Assembly: GCF_026672425.1 (NCBI RefSeq)
Contig: NZ_JAPPRC010000006.1
Span: 310,001-374,000, forward strand
Length of the DNA: 64,000 bases
Origin: Pannonibacter sp. SL95
GTDB lineage: Bacteria > Pseudomonadota > Alphaproteobacteria > Rhizobiales > Stappiaceae
Direction of reading: 5' to 3'
A program made the position numbers and the translations under genes. Shown here piece by piece: positions 45,442 to 56,482 of this stretch (its first letter is position 1; the number at the start of each line of letters is the position of its first letter). A model generated the notes under the pieces. That model searched no databases. It worked only from the letters and a program-made list of their open reading frames with translations, and was not told the DNA's origin.

Positions 45442-46875
45442 ATGAGCGAGATCCCGTCCTCTGTTCCAGACCTCCTGGACGCCTCAGGCCTTGGCCTTGA
45501 AACCGCCCGCCGCATCACCGCCGAGGCCCTGTCCGGCGCCGATGACGGGGAACTTTTCGTCGAGTACCGCCAATCGGAAGGGCTGGTGTTCGACAACGGC
45601 CGTCTGAAGTCCGCCAGCTATGACACGGCGCAGGGCTTTGGCCTGCGGGCGGTTGTGGGCGAGGCAGCCGGATACGCCCATTCGGGCGATATTTCCGAGG
45701 CTGCCCTGAAGCGGGCGGCAGATGCGGTGGCAGCCGTGAAGTCCGGCCATGCCGGCAGCTATGCTGCGGCCCCTGCGCGCACCAACACGCGCCTCTATGC
45801 CGATCTCAACCCGCTGGCCAGCCCGAGCTTCGAGGACAAGGTGAAGCTGCTGCAGGAGATCGACGCCTATGCCCGCGCGCGTGACCCGCGCGTGCGGCAG
45901 GTCACGGCGTCGGTCGCCGGCTCCTGGCAGGTGGTCGACATCCTGCGCGCCGATGGCCACCGGGTGCGCGACATCCGCCCGATGGTTCGGCTGTCCATTT
46001 CCGTTGTCGCTGCCTCCGGCGACCGGATGGAAGCCGGCTCTTATGGCTGCGGCGGCCGCGAGGGCTTTGCCCGCTTCATCACCCCGGAAACCTGGCAGGC
46101 CGGCGTGGACGAAGCGCTGCGTCAGGCCCTGGTGAATCTCGAGGCGGTTCCTGCACCGGCGGGCACCTTTGATGTGGTGATGGGACCGGGCTGGCCCGGC
46201 ATCCTGCTGCATGAGGCTGTCGGCCATGGCCTTGAGGGTGATTTTAACCGCAAGAAGACCTCGGCCTTCGCGGGGCTGATGGGCCAGCGCGTCGCCGCTC
46301 CCGGCGTCACCATCGTGGATGACGGCACCATCGCCGACCGGCGCGGTTCGCTGACGGTCGACGATGAAGGCACGCCGACCAACCGCACCACGCTCATCGA
46401 GGACGGCATTCTGGTCGGCTACATGCAGGACCGGCAGAACGCCCGGCTGATGGGCATGGCGCCCACCGGCAACGGCCGCCGCCAGTCCTATGCCCATATT
46501 CCCATGCCGCGCATGACCAACACGGTGATGCTGGGCGGTGACAAGGACCCTGCGGAAATCCTCGCCTCGGTCAAGAACGGCATCTTCGCCGTCTCCTTCG
46601 GCGGCGGGCAGGTCGACATCACCTCCGGCAAGTTCGTGTTCTCCTGCACCGAGGCCTACCGCATCGAGGACGGCAAGATCGGCGCGCCGGTGAAGGGCGC
46701 GATGCTGATCGGCAACGGGCCGGACGCCCTGACCCGCGTCAGCATGATCGGCAATGACATGAAGCTCGACCCAGGTCTCGGCACCTGCGGCAAGCAGGGG
46801 CAGGGCGTTCCGGTCGGCGTCGGCCAGCCGTCGATGCGCATCAACGCCCTGACGGTTGGCGGGACGGCGGTCTGA
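45442..46875 (+). CDS. tldD: Metalloprotease TldD
   Basis: The 477-residue protein is the catalytic half of the TldD/TldE protease. The zinc motif HEAVGH (His257-His262) is followed by GLEGDFNRKKTSAF, and VTIVDDGT and the C-terminal GNDMKLDPGLGTCGKQGQGVPVG with its Cys are typical. An ATG at 45442 (MSEIPSS) preceded by GAAAGG is used; 45385 would add 19 residues. TldE is at 39497. A HAD hydrolase gene follows after 2 bases. Confidence 0.95.
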   Translation: MSEIPSSVPDLLDASGLGLETARRITAEALSGADDGELFVEYRQSEGLVFDNGRLKSASYDTAQGFGLRAVVGEAAGYAHSGDISEAALKRAADAVAAVKSGHAGSYAAAPARTNTRLYADLNPLASPSFEDKVKLLQEIDAYARARDPRVRQVTASVAGSWQVVDILRADGHRVRDIRPMVRLSISVVAASGDRMEAGSYGCGGREGFARFITPETWQAGVDEALRQALVNLEAVPAPAGTFDVVMGPGWPGILLHEAVGHGLEGDFNRKKTSAFAGLMGQRVAAPGVTIVDDGTIADRRGSLTVDDEGTPTNRTTLIEDGILVGYMQDRQNARLMGMAPTGNGRRQSYAHIPMPRMTNTVMLGGDKDPAEILASVKNGIFAVSFGGGQVDITSGKFVFSCTEAYRIEDGKIGAPVKGAMLIGNGPDALTRVSMIGNDMKLDPGLGTCGKQGQGVPVGVGQPSMRINALTVGGTAV

Positions 46876-46877
46876 CC

Positions 46878-47513
46878 ATGCCCCTGATCCGCGATGCCAA
46901 GGCCGTCACCTTCGTCGTCTTCGACATGGACGATGTGCTCTACGACTTTGACCACGAGCTCCGCATCGCCGCGCTGGAGCGGCTGACGGGCCGGGGGCGG
47001 CAGACGTTCGAACACGCCATCTGGCACTCGGGCTGGGAAACCGCAGCCGAAGCCGGGGACCCGGCAACGCCGGAGGCCTATCTCGCCGGCTTTGCCGAAC
47101 GGCTCGGCTATCCCATCGATGCCCCGACCTGGATGTCGATCCGCGCCGCCATGATGCGGCCAAGACCGGCTGCCCTGGTGCTGGCCAATGCGGCGGCGGA
47201 ACAGGCCGATGCGGCGCTCCTGACCAACAACGGCATGATGCTGAAACAGGCGCTGCCGGTCTGCGCCCCGGAGATGCTCGATATCTTCGGCGAGAAAGCG
47301 CACGTCTCGGCGGAGTTCGGCGCCCGCAAGCCCGATCCGGCCGTCTTCTTGCGCCTGTGCGAGCGCTACGGCCACGATCCGCGCCAGACCTTCTTCGTCG
47401 ATGACCGGCCGGAGAACATCGAGGGCGCCGAGGCCGCAGGCCTCATCGCCCATCTCTACGAGACCCCGGACGGCCTGCGAAAGGCCATGCGTGCGCTGGA
47501 TTTCGAGGTGTGA
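46878..47513 (+). CDS. HAD superfamily hydrolase, subfamily IA
   Basis: The 211-residue protein starts with the nucleophile motif VVFDMDDVLYDFD, followed by a helical cap, the LLTNNG Thr motif, KPDPAVF and FVDDRPENIEGA for metal binding. It is likely a soluble phosphatase of a small metabolite; the substrate is unknown. Only 2 bases separate it from tldD, so it shares that transcript. The KefB-type antiporter gene begins 69 bases after its stop. Confidence 0.92.
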   Translation: MPLIRDAKAVTFVVFDMDDVLYDFDHELRIAALERLTGRGRQTFEHAIWHSGWETAAEAGDPATPEAYLAGFAERLGYPIDAPTWMSIRAAMMRPRPAALVLANAAAEQADAALLTNNGMMLKQALPVCAPEMLDIFGEKAHVSAEFGARKPDPAVFLRLCERYGHDPRQTFFVDDRPENIEGAEAAGLIAHLYETPDGLRKAMRALDFEV

Positions 47514-47582
47514 GCAGGGCGTTGAGTTTCTCCGCCAATGTGGCGGGCCCTGTCCGAAAAAGGCAACTGAACGGGAACCTTG

Positions 47583-49376
47583 ATGGCCGCTGACGCCGTC
47601 CCACCCCTCTTCGCCGAAGCCCTGATCTTTCTGGGCGCGACGGTGATCGCGGTTCCGCTGGCGCGCCGGCTGGGATTAGGCTCTGTGGTTGGCTACATTG
47701 GCGCGGGGCTGGCGATTGGTCCTTATGCGCTGAATGCCTTCGGCTCGGCGGATCATATCCTGCCCGTTGCTGAGCTCGGTGTCGTGCTGCTGCTGTTTGT
47801 CATCGGTCTCGAACTGGATGCGGCGCGGCTGTGGCGCATGCGGCGCGACATCATCGGGCTCGGCGCGGCCCAGGTGCTCGTGACCGGCGCCTTGCTGTTT
47901 TCGCTAGTGGGCCTTGCCGGGCTTGCCCTGCCCGTCGCGCTTGTCGCGGGGCTGGGGCTGGCCCTGTCGTCGACGGCCTTTGCCCTGCAGATCCTGCAGG
48001 AGCGCGGCAAGCTGGCAACGCCCTATGGCCAGCGCGGCTTTGCCATCCTGCTGTTCCAGGACATCGCCATCGTGCCGCTGCTGGCGCTGGTGTCCATTCT
48101 CTCGCCGGTCACGCAAGGCCCGGGCGGAGGGTCGGTGCTGGGCGAAATCGGCTTCACGGTGCTGGCGGTGGTTGCCGTCATCGTCACCGGGCGGTTTCTG
48201 ATCTCGCCCATTTTCCTGTTTCTCGCCCGCACCCGCGCCCGCGAGGTGATGCTGGCAGCCGCCTTGCTGGTGGCCCTCGGCAGTGCCGGGGTGATGCATA
48301 TGGTTGGCCTGTCGATGGCGCTGGGTGCGTTCCTGGCCGGCGTTCTCCTGGCCGAATCGAGCTTTCGCCATGCGCTGGAAGCGGACATTGAGCCGTTTCG
48401 TTCCCTTTTGATGGGCCTGTTCTTCGTCGCCGTCGGCATGTCGCTGGATCTGGGGCTCATCGGGCGGCAGTGGTATGTGGTGGCGGTTGCCGTGCCCGCC
48501 CTGATGCTGGTCAAGGGGCTGGTGCTGTGGGGCCTTGCCCGGCTGTTCGGCTCGCCCAACGCCGATGCGCTGCGCATCGCGGTGACGCTGCCCCAGGGCG
48601 GGGAGTTTGCCTTTGTCGTTTTCTCGGCTGCGACCGCGCAAGGGATCCTGCCGGGCGAAACGGCCAATCTCCTGACCGCGACGGTCATCGTCTCCATGGT
48701 TCTGACACCGGTCGCCTGTCTCGGGCTCGACTGGCTGGCGGCCAGGCTGAAGGCAAGTGGCGGAGCCCATTCAGCCGTCGAGAGCTTTGACGCGGCAACT
48801 CCGACGGTGCTGATCGTCGGCTTTGGCCGCTTTGGCCGCACGGTGGCCCAGGTGCTGACGTCGGAAGGCCTGCCGGTCACCGCGATCGACAACCATCCTG
48901 ACCGGCTCGCCTATGCCCGCCAGCTCGGCTACCGGGTCTATTACGGCGATGCCACGCGCGCCGATGTGCTGGCTGCAGCTGGTGCGCGGGAGGCGGCACT
49001 CGTGGCGCTCTGCGTCGAAAACGAGGCCGTCATGGCAAAGGCGATCACCGCCGTTCGCAGCCTCAGCCCTCAGGCGCGGCTGTACTGCCGGGCAACCAAC
49101 CGCAGCCATGCCCTCTCGCTCACGCGGCTGGGGGTGGATTTCCAGATTCGCGAAACCTTCGAATCGGGTCTGGCGTTCGGCCGGGCGGCGCTCATCGGCC
49201 TTGGCCTGTCGCCCGAACGCGTGGCGCAGATCGAGGAAGACGTGCGGCGGCGCGATGAGGAACGGATGCTGCTGCAGCTGGAGCAGGGCGAGGCGGCGGG
49301 CAATGACCGCCTGCATGCGGTGACGCCTCGCGGCCCGGCAAGACACGCTGGTACCGGTTCGGATCAGGACCCCTGA
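47583..49376 (+). CDS. KefB/KefC-type monovalent cation:proton antiporter (CPA2) with TrkA-N domain
   Basis: The 597-residue protein has about twelve membrane helices in residues 10-395, including the GYIGAGLAIGPYAL and LFVIGLELD segments of the CPA2 fold, and a C-terminal TrkA-N domain with GFGRFGR from Gly413 and FQIRETFESGLAFGR. It should exchange K+ or Na+ for protons; by homology to KefB/KefC gating by nucleotide or glutathione binding is possible. The ATG at 47583 follows an overlapping TTG; the true start may be either. Confidence 0.93.
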   Translation: MAADAVPPLFAEALIFLGATVIAVPLARRLGLGSVVGYIGAGLAIGPYALNAFGSADHILPVAELGVVLLLFVIGLELDAARLWRMRRDIIGLGAAQVLVTGALLFSLVGLAGLALPVALVAGLGLALSSTAFALQILQERGKLATPYGQRGFAILLFQDIAIVPLLALVSILSPVTQGPGGGSVLGEIGFTVLAVVAVIVTGRFLISPIFLFLARTRAREVMLAAALLVALGSAGVMHMVGLSMALGAFLAGVLLAESSFRHALEADIEPFRSLLMGLFFVAVGMSLDLGLIGRQWYVVAVAVPALMLVKGLVLWGLARLFGSPNADALRIAVTLPQGGEFAFVVFSAATAQGILPGETANLLTATVIVSMVLTPVACLGLDWLAARLKASGGAHSAVESFDAATPTVLIVGFGRFGRTVAQVLTSEGLPVTAIDNHPDRLAYARQLGYRVYYGDATRADVLAAAGAREAALVALCVENEAVMAKAITAVRSLSPQARLYCRATNRSHALSLTRLGVDFQIRETFESGLAFGRAALIGLGLSPERVAQIEEDVRRRDEERMLLQLEQGEAAGNDRLHAVTPRGPARHAGTGSDQDP

Positions 49377-49403
49377 AACAAAAGCCCCGCCGGAGCGGGG
49401 CTT
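49376..49403 (-). terminator. Rho-independent terminator between antiporter and ialB
   Basis: GCCCCGC (49384-49390) and GCGGGGC (49395-49401) pair with a 4-base loop. On the minus strand the tail TTTTGTTT makes it a good terminator for the ialB gene; on the plus strand only TT follows. Confidence 0.82.
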
Positions 49404-49414
49404 GAGGTTGAGCC

Positions 49415-49942
49415 TTACGGCAGGGCGTCGAAGCCGGCCGAGAAGCCGTTCAGCGAGATCGGGATACCGATGCCTTCTTCCGGCGTCTGGAAGATGATGA
49501 AGGTCGCCTGCTTGCCGCCCTTGAGCTTGCCGACCAGATCATCCTGCAGGATGACCTCGGCGATGCAGCCGTTGGGCAGGCAGCGGACGAAGCCGGCGCG
49601 GCCGATGTCGGCGTCATCGACGCGCAGGCCAAGGCCGGACGGCAGCAGCACGCCGAGCGGAGCCAGCACGCGCAGGATCTTCGCCTGCTTGTCGGCGGTC
49701 TTCAGCACGATCACCGACAGGCCGACGTTCTCGCGGTCTTCGGCTGTCACGTTCTGGATCAGGGCACACTGTTCGCTGGCGGCACCCGGAGGCGTGTCGC
49801 AGCGCATCTGCCAGTCACCATGCACGGCCTTCACCTCGCCCTGCGCAAGGGCGGTCCCGCCGGATGACAGGACGACGGCGCCAAACGCAAGGCCGGCCAG
49901 CATCCGGACCACGGAGAGGGGGCGGGCAAAAGAGTTAGGCAA
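49415..49942 (-). CDS. Invasion-associated locus B (IalB) family secreted protein
   Basis: The 175-residue precursor has a signal peptide ending near GTALAQ and a mature domain with VHGDWQMRCD, CALIQN, IVLKTADKQAKILRVLAPLGVLLPSGL and FVRCLPNGCIAE, which is the IalB pattern, with cysteines likely paired. It should be periplasmic. IalB proteins are linked to host-cell interaction in Bartonella, but they are common in free-living Hyphomicrobiales too, so virulence must not be assumed. The TTG start at 49942 is placed seven bases after GGAGGA; an ATG at 49903 is the alternative. Confidence 0.86.
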   Translation of the reverse strand: MPNSFARPLSVVRMLAGLAFGAVVLSSGGTALAQGEVKAVHGDWQMRCDTPPGAASEQCALIQNVTAEDRENVGLSVIVLKTADKQAKILRVLAPLGVLLPSGLGLRVDDADIGRAGFVRCLPNGCIAEVILQDDLVGKLKGGKQATFIIFQTPEEGIGIPISLNGFSAGFDALP

Positions 49943-50141
49943 GGAATGTCCTCCGGACAAAGGGGCGGGCTACGGCCCACACTCGAATCAGGACTGAAAC
50001 TGGCACGCAGAATAGCCGCAGCCTGCTGCCTCATTCCAGTGCGCAATCCGCCTTCTCCCTGTCTTTCCCGGCAGGATTAAGGCCATTGCGCAAAAGAGGC
50101 CTGCTGCCCCGGTTCCAAGGGCCGGATTGCAGCGCCGGGCT

Positions 50142-50155
50142 TTGATGCGGATCAA
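50142..50155. promoter_or_regulatory. FNR/FixK-type box 1 upstream of coxB
   Basis: TTGAT-GCGG-ATCAA matches the TTGAT-N4-ATCAA consensus of FNR and FixK regulators at every fixed position. Its centre is 23 bases from the centre of box 2. Confidence 0.75.
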
Positions 50156-50164
50156 ACAGCAAAA

Positions 50165-50178
50165 TTGACGAGGATCAA
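50165..50178. promoter_or_regulatory. FNR/FixK-type box 2 upstream of coxB
   Basis: TTGAC-GAGG-ATCAA differs from the FNR/FixK consensus at one fixed base. It is downstream of box 1, about 400 bases before coxB. The pair suggests oxygen-dependent control of the aa3 oxidase. Confidence 0.7.
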
Positions 50179-50325
50179 TTGAAGGTCGGGGGACGAGCTG
50201 TTCCGGCGGCCACAAACCCGTTGCAGGACAAGGATTCTTGTGGTTTCTGTGCCCTGTCCGAGGGGTCTGTGACAGCCTGCGGCAGAACGTCGCTGTTTCT
50301 GCTGGCGCGTCGCGATATATTCGGG

Positions 50326-50346
50326 TTTGTGCGTAAGATGCACAAA
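50326..50346. promoter_or_regulatory. Inverted repeat in the cox leader
   Basis: TTTGTGC (50326-50332), 7 bases, and GCACAAA (50340-50346) form a perfect 7-bp dyad. It could be an operator or a transcript hairpin. No regulator is known to me for it. Confidence 0.3.
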
Positions 50347-50577
50347 ACAGGACGCGAAAGACTGGCTTTCCCCGCTGCGCATCGCAAGGTGCCCTCCGGG
50401 TTTGAAAGCCGTCGAATGCGTCCCATTGTGGTTTTTCCGGCGATCCGGTCGCCGGTACGAGCAGGGGCCGGCGTTTGTCCGGACCGGGGTTTCGCGTCGG
50501 CGGACAGGCAACTGGCTCCGGCGCGTGGACGAAGTGAGAGAGAGCCGCCGTTGGCGGACAGGGAAGGGAGCGTGGAC

Positions 50578-51504
50578 GTGAAGGCAATCTTCAAGCGTCT
50601 CATGGCGGCAGCCGCAGGCGCCGCAGGTCTGGCCGCAACGGCCGGATCGGTGATGGCCCAGGATGCGGCAGGCGGCATGTCGCCTTGGCAGCTGGGGTTC
50701 CAGGCCTCGGCCTCCAGTGTGATGGATGACATCCACTGGTTCAACAACATGACGCTCGGCATCATCACCGTCATCACGCTGTTCGTGCTGGCGCTGCTGA
50801 TCATCGTGATGGTGCGCTTCAACGCGCGGGCCAACCCGAACCCGTCGCGCACGTCGCACAACACGGCGATCGAGGTTGTCTGGACTGTGGTTCCGATCCT
50901 GATCCTGGTGGTCATCGCGGTGCCGTCCTTCCGGCTGCTCTACAAGCAGCTCGAGATCCCGGCCTATGACATGACCATTAAGGCCACCGGTTACCAGTGG
51001 TACTGGGGTTACGAGTACACGGACGAAGCCCTCGCCGGCATCGGCTTTGACAGCATCATGGTCAAGGAAGAAGAGCGTGCAGCTGTTGCTGCGGCACGTG
51101 GCGTGCCTGTGGCCGACGTGCCCCGTCTGCTGGCGACCGACTATGACGTCGTGGTTCCGGTCGGCAAGACCGTCCGCGTGCAGGTCACTGCCGCCGACGT
51201 GCTTCACGCCTTCGCCATGCCGTCCTTCGGCGTCAAGATCGACGCCGTCCCGGGCCGTCTGAACGAGACCTGGTTCAAGGCCGAAAAGACCGGCGTCTAC
51301 TACGGCCAGTGCTCGGAGCTGTGCGGCAAGGACCATGCGTTCATGCCGATCACGATCCGCGTTGTCACCCAGGAGCAGTTCGATGTCTGGGCTGCCGCAG
51401 CCAAGACCGATCTCGACGGCGCCAACAAGCAGCTGATGGCTGCTCTGGCCGCCGCCGGCAAGGTTGCGGACGCGACCGCTCCGGCTCAGGTGATCGCTCG
51501 CTGA
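50578..51504 (+). CDS. coxB: Cytochrome c oxidase subunit II (aa3 type)
   Basis: The 308-residue subunit accepts electrons from cytochrome c. It has a signal peptide (about 1-27), two membrane helices (about 60-83 and 100-120), the aromatic patch YQWYWGYEY and the CuA site CSELCGKDHAFM with Cys245, Cys249, His253 and Met256. The GTG at 50578 is chosen because AGGGAG precedes it by about seven bases. coxA follows after 107 bases. Confidence 0.96.
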   Translation: MKAIFKRLMAAAAGAAGLAATAGSVMAQDAAGGMSPWQLGFQASASSVMDDIHWFNNMTLGIITVITLFVLALLIIVMVRFNARANPNPSRTSHNTAIEVVWTVVPILILVVIAVPSFRLLYKQLEIPAYDMTIKATGYQWYWGYEYTDEALAGIGFDSIMVKEEERAAVAAARGVPVADVPRLLATDYDVVVPVGKTVRVQVTAADVLHAFAMPSFGVKIDAVPGRLNETWFKAEKTGVYYGQCSELCGKDHAFMPITIRVVTQEQFDVWAAAAKTDLDGANKQLMAALAAAGKVADATAPAQVIAR

Positions 51505-51512
51505 GCGACTGA

Positions 51513-53207
<1,695 letters not shown>

Positions 53208-53352
53208 GCGCCGCTTCGAACGACAAAGACTGGTCACCGCGCCCTCCGCGCGGTGACCCTTCAACAGGAGGTCGCCACCCGCAAGGGCCAAGGCAGACCC
53301 CCCACCAGAGATCCCCGGACTGAGCCGGGACACGAATTCAAAGGGTTGGCTG

Positions 53353-54291
53353 ATGTCGCTCGCCGAGCGCCCCGATTTGATGACGACCGATCCGGTCACC
53401 TGGGATGGTGGCATGGGCTCGGTTGGCGACTACATCGCGCTGCTGAAGCCGCGTGTGATGTCGCTCGTCATCTTCACCGCGTTTGTCGGCATGATGCTGG
53501 CGCCGGGCTCGATCCATCCGGTTCTGGCCGCTGTCGCGCTGCTGTGCATCGCCATTGGCGCCGGTGCGTCCGGGGCGCTGAACATGTGGTACGATGCCGA
53601 CATCGACCGCGTGATGTCGCGCACCGCCAAGCGCCCGATTCCGGCCGGCAAGATCACGCCGAGCGAAGCGCTTGCCTTCGGCATGACGCTGTCCGTCGGC
53701 TCGGTCGTGCTGCTCGGCCTGCTGGTCAACTGGTTCGCCGGCGCGTTCCTTGCCTTCACGATCTTCTTCTATGCCGTCGTCTACACGATGTGGCTGAAGC
53801 GCTCGACACCGCAGAACATCGTCATCGGTGGTGCGGCTGGCGCCTTCCCGCCGATGATCGGCTGGGCCGCGGTCACGGGTGGGGTGAGCCTTGAAAGCTT
53901 CATCCTGTTCCTGATCATCTTCATGTGGACGCCGCCGCATTTCTGGGCTCTGGCCCTGTTCAAGAGCGGCGACTATCGCGCCGCCGGCATTCCGATGCTG
54001 CCGGTCGTGGCCGGCGAGGACGCAACGCGGACCCAGATCCTGCTCTACTCGCTGGTTCTGGTGCCGATCGCCGTCAGCCCCTGGTTCCTGGGCTTTGCCG
54101 GCGTCACCTATGGCATTGCCTCGGCGGTGCTGGGCGCAGGTTTCCTCGGGCTGGCGCTGCAGGTCTACCGCCTGCGGACCGGTGAGGCGGCTCGCAAGGC
54201 GGCTGTCCGCCTCTTCAGCTACTCCATCCTGTATCTGTTCCTGCTCTTTGCCCTGCTGCTGGGCGAGAGCCTCGTAACCCGGATGATCTGA
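53353..54291 (+). CDS. ctaB: Protoheme IX farnesyltransferase (heme o synthase)
   Basis: The 312-residue UbiA-superfamily enzyme makes heme o, the precursor of heme a. [19 protein letters not shown] and the second Asp-rich region around [11 protein letters not shown] are intact, with about nine membrane helices. It lies 145 bases after coxA, a gap holding a small GC-rich hairpin (CCCGG 53314-53318, CCGGG 53325-53329), and overlaps the next small gene by one base. Confidence 0.96.
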   Translation: MSLAERPDLMTTDPVTWDGGMGSVGDYIALLKPRVMSLVIFTAFVGMMLAPGSIHPVLAAVALLCIAIGAGASGALNMWYDADIDRVMSRTAKRPIPAGKITPSEALAFGMTLSVGSVVLLGLLVNWFAGAFLAFTIFFYAVVYTMWLKRSTPQNIVIGGAAGAFPPMIGWAAVTGGVSLESFILFLIIFMWTPPHFWALALFKSGDYRAAGIPMLPVVAGEDATRTQILLYSLVLVPIAVSPWFLGFAGVTYGIASAVLGAGFLGLALQVYRLRTGEAARKAAVRLFSYSILYLFLLFALLLGESLVTRMI

Positions 54292-54449
54292 TGATGACCG
54301 AAGACGGCATCCGCCTGACTGGCGAACAGAAGCGTCTGCGGCGGGCCCGGTCCATCGCGATCGCCGTGGCCCTCGCGGCCATGGTGGGTCTCATCTACTG
54401 GGTGACAATCGTCCGCCTTGGCGCCAACGTTCTCAACCGCCCGCTCTAG
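54291..54449 (+). CDS. Small single-pass membrane protein of the cox cluster (CoxF-like)
   Basis: This 52-residue ORF starts [13 protein letters not shown] and has one hydrophobic helix, IAIAVALAAMVGLIYWVTI, preceded by an Arg/Lys-rich segment and followed by VRLGANVLNRPL. Its first base is the last base of the ctaB stop codon (TGATG overlap). A short protein at this position between ctaB and ctaG is usual in Hyphomicrobiales and is sometimes called CoxF; its role is unproven but probably oxidase assembly. A start at 54294 would drop one Met. Confidence 0.85.
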   Translation: MMTEDGIRLTGEQKRLRRARSIAIAVALAAMVGLIYWVTIVRLGANVLNRPL

Positions 54450-54458
54450 GAGCAAGCT

Positions 54459-55073
54459 GTGACCGGTGTAAACGACCCCCGTCAGGACAAGGACATCTCG
54501 CGCAGCAACCGCCGTGTGGCAGTGATGTGCGGCGGGATCTTCTTTGCCATGGTCGGCCTCGCTTACGCGGCCGTGCCGCTCTACAACCTGCTGTGCCAGG
54601 TGACCGGCTTCGGCGGAACGACCCAGCGCGCCGAACAGGCGTCCGAGGAAATCATCGCCCGCAAGATCACCGTGCGGTTTGACGGCAACGTCACGCCCGG
54701 CCTCGGCTGGGATTTCCGTCCGGAACACCGCACTGTGACGCTGAACATGGGCGAGACCGGACAGATGGCCTATGTCGCGACCAATATCGGCAGCAACCCG
54801 TCGGTTGGAACGTCGGTGTTCAACGTCGCGCCCTTCGAGGCAGGCGTCTATTTCAACAAGCTCGAATGCTTCTGCTTCACCGAACAGCCCCTGGCTGCCG
54901 GCGAAAGCGTGAACATGCCGGTGGTGTTCTTCGTGGACCCGGCCATGGACAAGGATCCGGAACTGAAACACGTCACCGAGATCACCCTGTCCTACACTTT
55001 CTACCCGGCCGAAACGCCGGTCAAACCAGTCGCGGCCAAGTCGGAAGACGCCGCTGCGGCAAACAGGCTCTGA
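54459..55073 (+). CDS. ctaG: Cytochrome c oxidase assembly protein CtaG/Cox11
   Basis: The 204-residue protein has one N-terminal membrane helix (about 20-42) and a periplasmic copper-binding domain with the motif KLECFCF (Cys137, Cys139). It delivers copper to the CuB site of subunit I. The GTG start is preceded by AGGAG six bases upstream. It follows the small coxF-like gene after 9 bases. Confidence 0.95.
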   Translation: MTGVNDPRQDKDISRSNRRVAVMCGGIFFAMVGLAYAAVPLYNLLCQVTGFGGTTQRAEQASEEIIARKITVRFDGNVTPGLGWDFRPEHRTVTLNMGETGQMAYVATNIGSNPSVGTSVFNVAPFEAGVYFNKLECFCFTEQPLAAGESVNMPVVFFVDPAMDKDPELKHVTEITLSYTFYPAETPVKPVAAKSEDAAAANRL

Positions 55074-55134
55074 ACGCCGGGCGCAACGGCGCTGGCGTTC
55101 GATGAATGACATTGGAACTTTGGGGAGCACGCCC

Positions 55135-56010
55135 ATGGCTGAGGCACATAGCAAGAACCACGATTACCACCTGGTTGATCCCAGTCCGTGGCCGTTCCTG
55201 GCGTCGGTTGGCGCATTCCTGATGGCGATCGGCGGCATTGCGTTCATGCGCTTTGCAGCTGGCAAGGATTTTGACCTGTTCGGCACCAACATTGCCGGCC
55301 GTGGCATCTTCTTCGTCGGCCTCGCCATTGTGCTCTACGTGATGATCGGCTGGTGGCGCGACACCATCAAGGAATCGCAGCAGGGCCATCACACCCGCGT
55401 GGTCAGCCTGCACCTGCGCTACGGCATGATCCTGTTCATCGCTTCGGAAGTGATGTTCTTCGTCGCCTGGTTCTGGGCTTTCTTCGATGCCTCGCTGTTT
55501 GTCGGCGAAGCCATCCAGTACCAGCGCGTCGAGGCCACCGGTGGCGTCTGGCCTCCGCATGGCATCGAAGTGTTCGACCCCTGGCACCTGCCGCTCCTGA
55601 ACACGCTGATCCTGCTGACCTCTGGCACCACCGTGACCTGGGCACACCATGCTCTGCTGCACAATGATCGCCAGGGTCTGAAGTGGGGTCTGATCCTCAC
55701 CGTCGTTCTGGGTGTGATCTTCACGATCTGCCAGATCTATGAATATGGCCATGCCGCTTTCGCCTTCTCGGGCAACATCTACGGCGCGACCTTCTACATG
55801 GCGACCGGGTTCCACGGCTTCCACGTCTTTGTCGGCACCGTGTTCCTGCTGGTCTGCCTGATCCGCGCGATGGCCGGTCAGATGACCCCGGAAAAGCACT
55901 TCGGCTTCGAAGCTGCTGCCTGGTACTGGCACTTCGTTGACGTGGTCTGGCTGTTCCTGTTCGCCACCATCTACATCTGGGGTGCCTGGGGCGTTGTGCC
56001 TCACGGCTGA
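55135..56010 (+). CDS. coxC: Cytochrome c oxidase subunit III (aa3 type)
   Basis: The 291-residue subunit has seven membrane helices. It begins [20 protein letters not shown], continues [32 protein letters not shown] (helix pair) and [14 protein letters not shown], and ends [22 protein letters not shown], all subunit III marks. The ATG at 55135 follows GGGGAG by a good distance. Confidence 0.97.
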   Translation: MAEAHSKNHDYHLVDPSPWPFLASVGAFLMAIGGIAFMRFAAGKDFDLFGTNIAGRGIFFVGLAIVLYVMIGWWRDTIKESQQGHHTRVVSLHLRYGMILFIASEVMFFVAWFWAFFDASLFVGEAIQYQRVEATGGVWPPHGIEVFDPWHLPLLNTLILLTSGTTVTWAHHALLHNDRQGLKWGLILTVVLGVIFTICQIYEYGHAAFAFSGNIYGATFYMATGFHGFHVFVGTVFLLVCLIRAMAGQMTPEKHFGFEAAAWYWHFVDVVWLFLFATIYIWGAWGVVPHG

Positions 56011-56098
56011 TCTCCGGATTGCCATGTAACATCGGCAGGCCCGGTCCGGACATCCGGATCGGGCCTTGCCATTTGCGGCGCTGCCGGAAGGAAAACCC

Positions 56099-56482
56099 AT
56101 GCAGGATCAGGCTCACTATCCACCGCAGGATCCATTTCGGTCTGGACTGTCCGGCCATTGCCCACGTTGTGGCGAGGGGCGGCTGTTCAAGGGCTTTCTT
56201 GCCACGCGGCCTGCCTGCAGCAATTGCGGGCTGAGCTTTGACTTCGCCGACAGTGGTGATGGCCCGGCCGTCTTTGTCATCATGCTGGTCGGCTTCGTCA
56301 TCGTCGGACTGGTGTTGTGGGTCGAACTGGCGTTCATGCCTCCGATCTGGCTGCATCTGGTGATCTGGTTGCCGCTGACGGCAATCCTGGCCCTGTCAGT
56401 GCTGCGCCCGCTCAAGGGGCTGATGATCGCGCTGCAGTACCGCAATCGCGCCGCCGAAGGACGGCTGGAAACGGATGACTGA
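56099..56482 (+). CDS. DUF983 family membrane protein with a zinc-ribbon-like cysteine set
   Basis: The 127-residue protein has CPRCGEGRLF (Cys21, Cys24) and CSNCGL (Cys40, Cys43), a four-cysteine metal site, followed by two membrane helices. DUF983 proteins lie in alphaproteobacterial cox clusters; a part in oxidase assembly is likely but unproven. GGAAGG precedes the ATG. The surf1 start overlaps its stop by 8 bases. Confidence 0.9.
   Translation: MQDQAHYPPQDPFRSGLSGHCPRCGEGRLFKGFLATRPACSNCGLSFDFADSGDGPAVFVIMLVGFVIVGLVLWVELAFMPPIWLHLVIWLPLTAILALSVLRPLKGLMIALQYRNRAAEGRLETDD

Larger units (their letters stand above)
49943..50577. other. Long leader and promoter region of the cox operon
   Basis: This 635-base gap between divergent ialB and coxB holds the two FNR/FixK-type boxes at 50142-50178 and an inverted repeat at 50326-50346, annotated separately. 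I see no credible ORF, tRNA or riboswitch. The leader from the boxes to the coxB start is about 400 bases, unusually long. Confidence 0.6.

Noticed and set aside
49415..49942. IalB as a sign of a pathogen
   Set aside because: IalB-family proteins are widespread in non-pathogenic Hyphomicrobiales; nothing else in the window suggests virulence.
53311..53330. CCCGG...CCGGG hairpin between coxA and ctaB as a terminator
   Set aside because: The stem is only 5 bp and has no U run; the genes are clearly one cluster, so at most it tunes mRNA processing.
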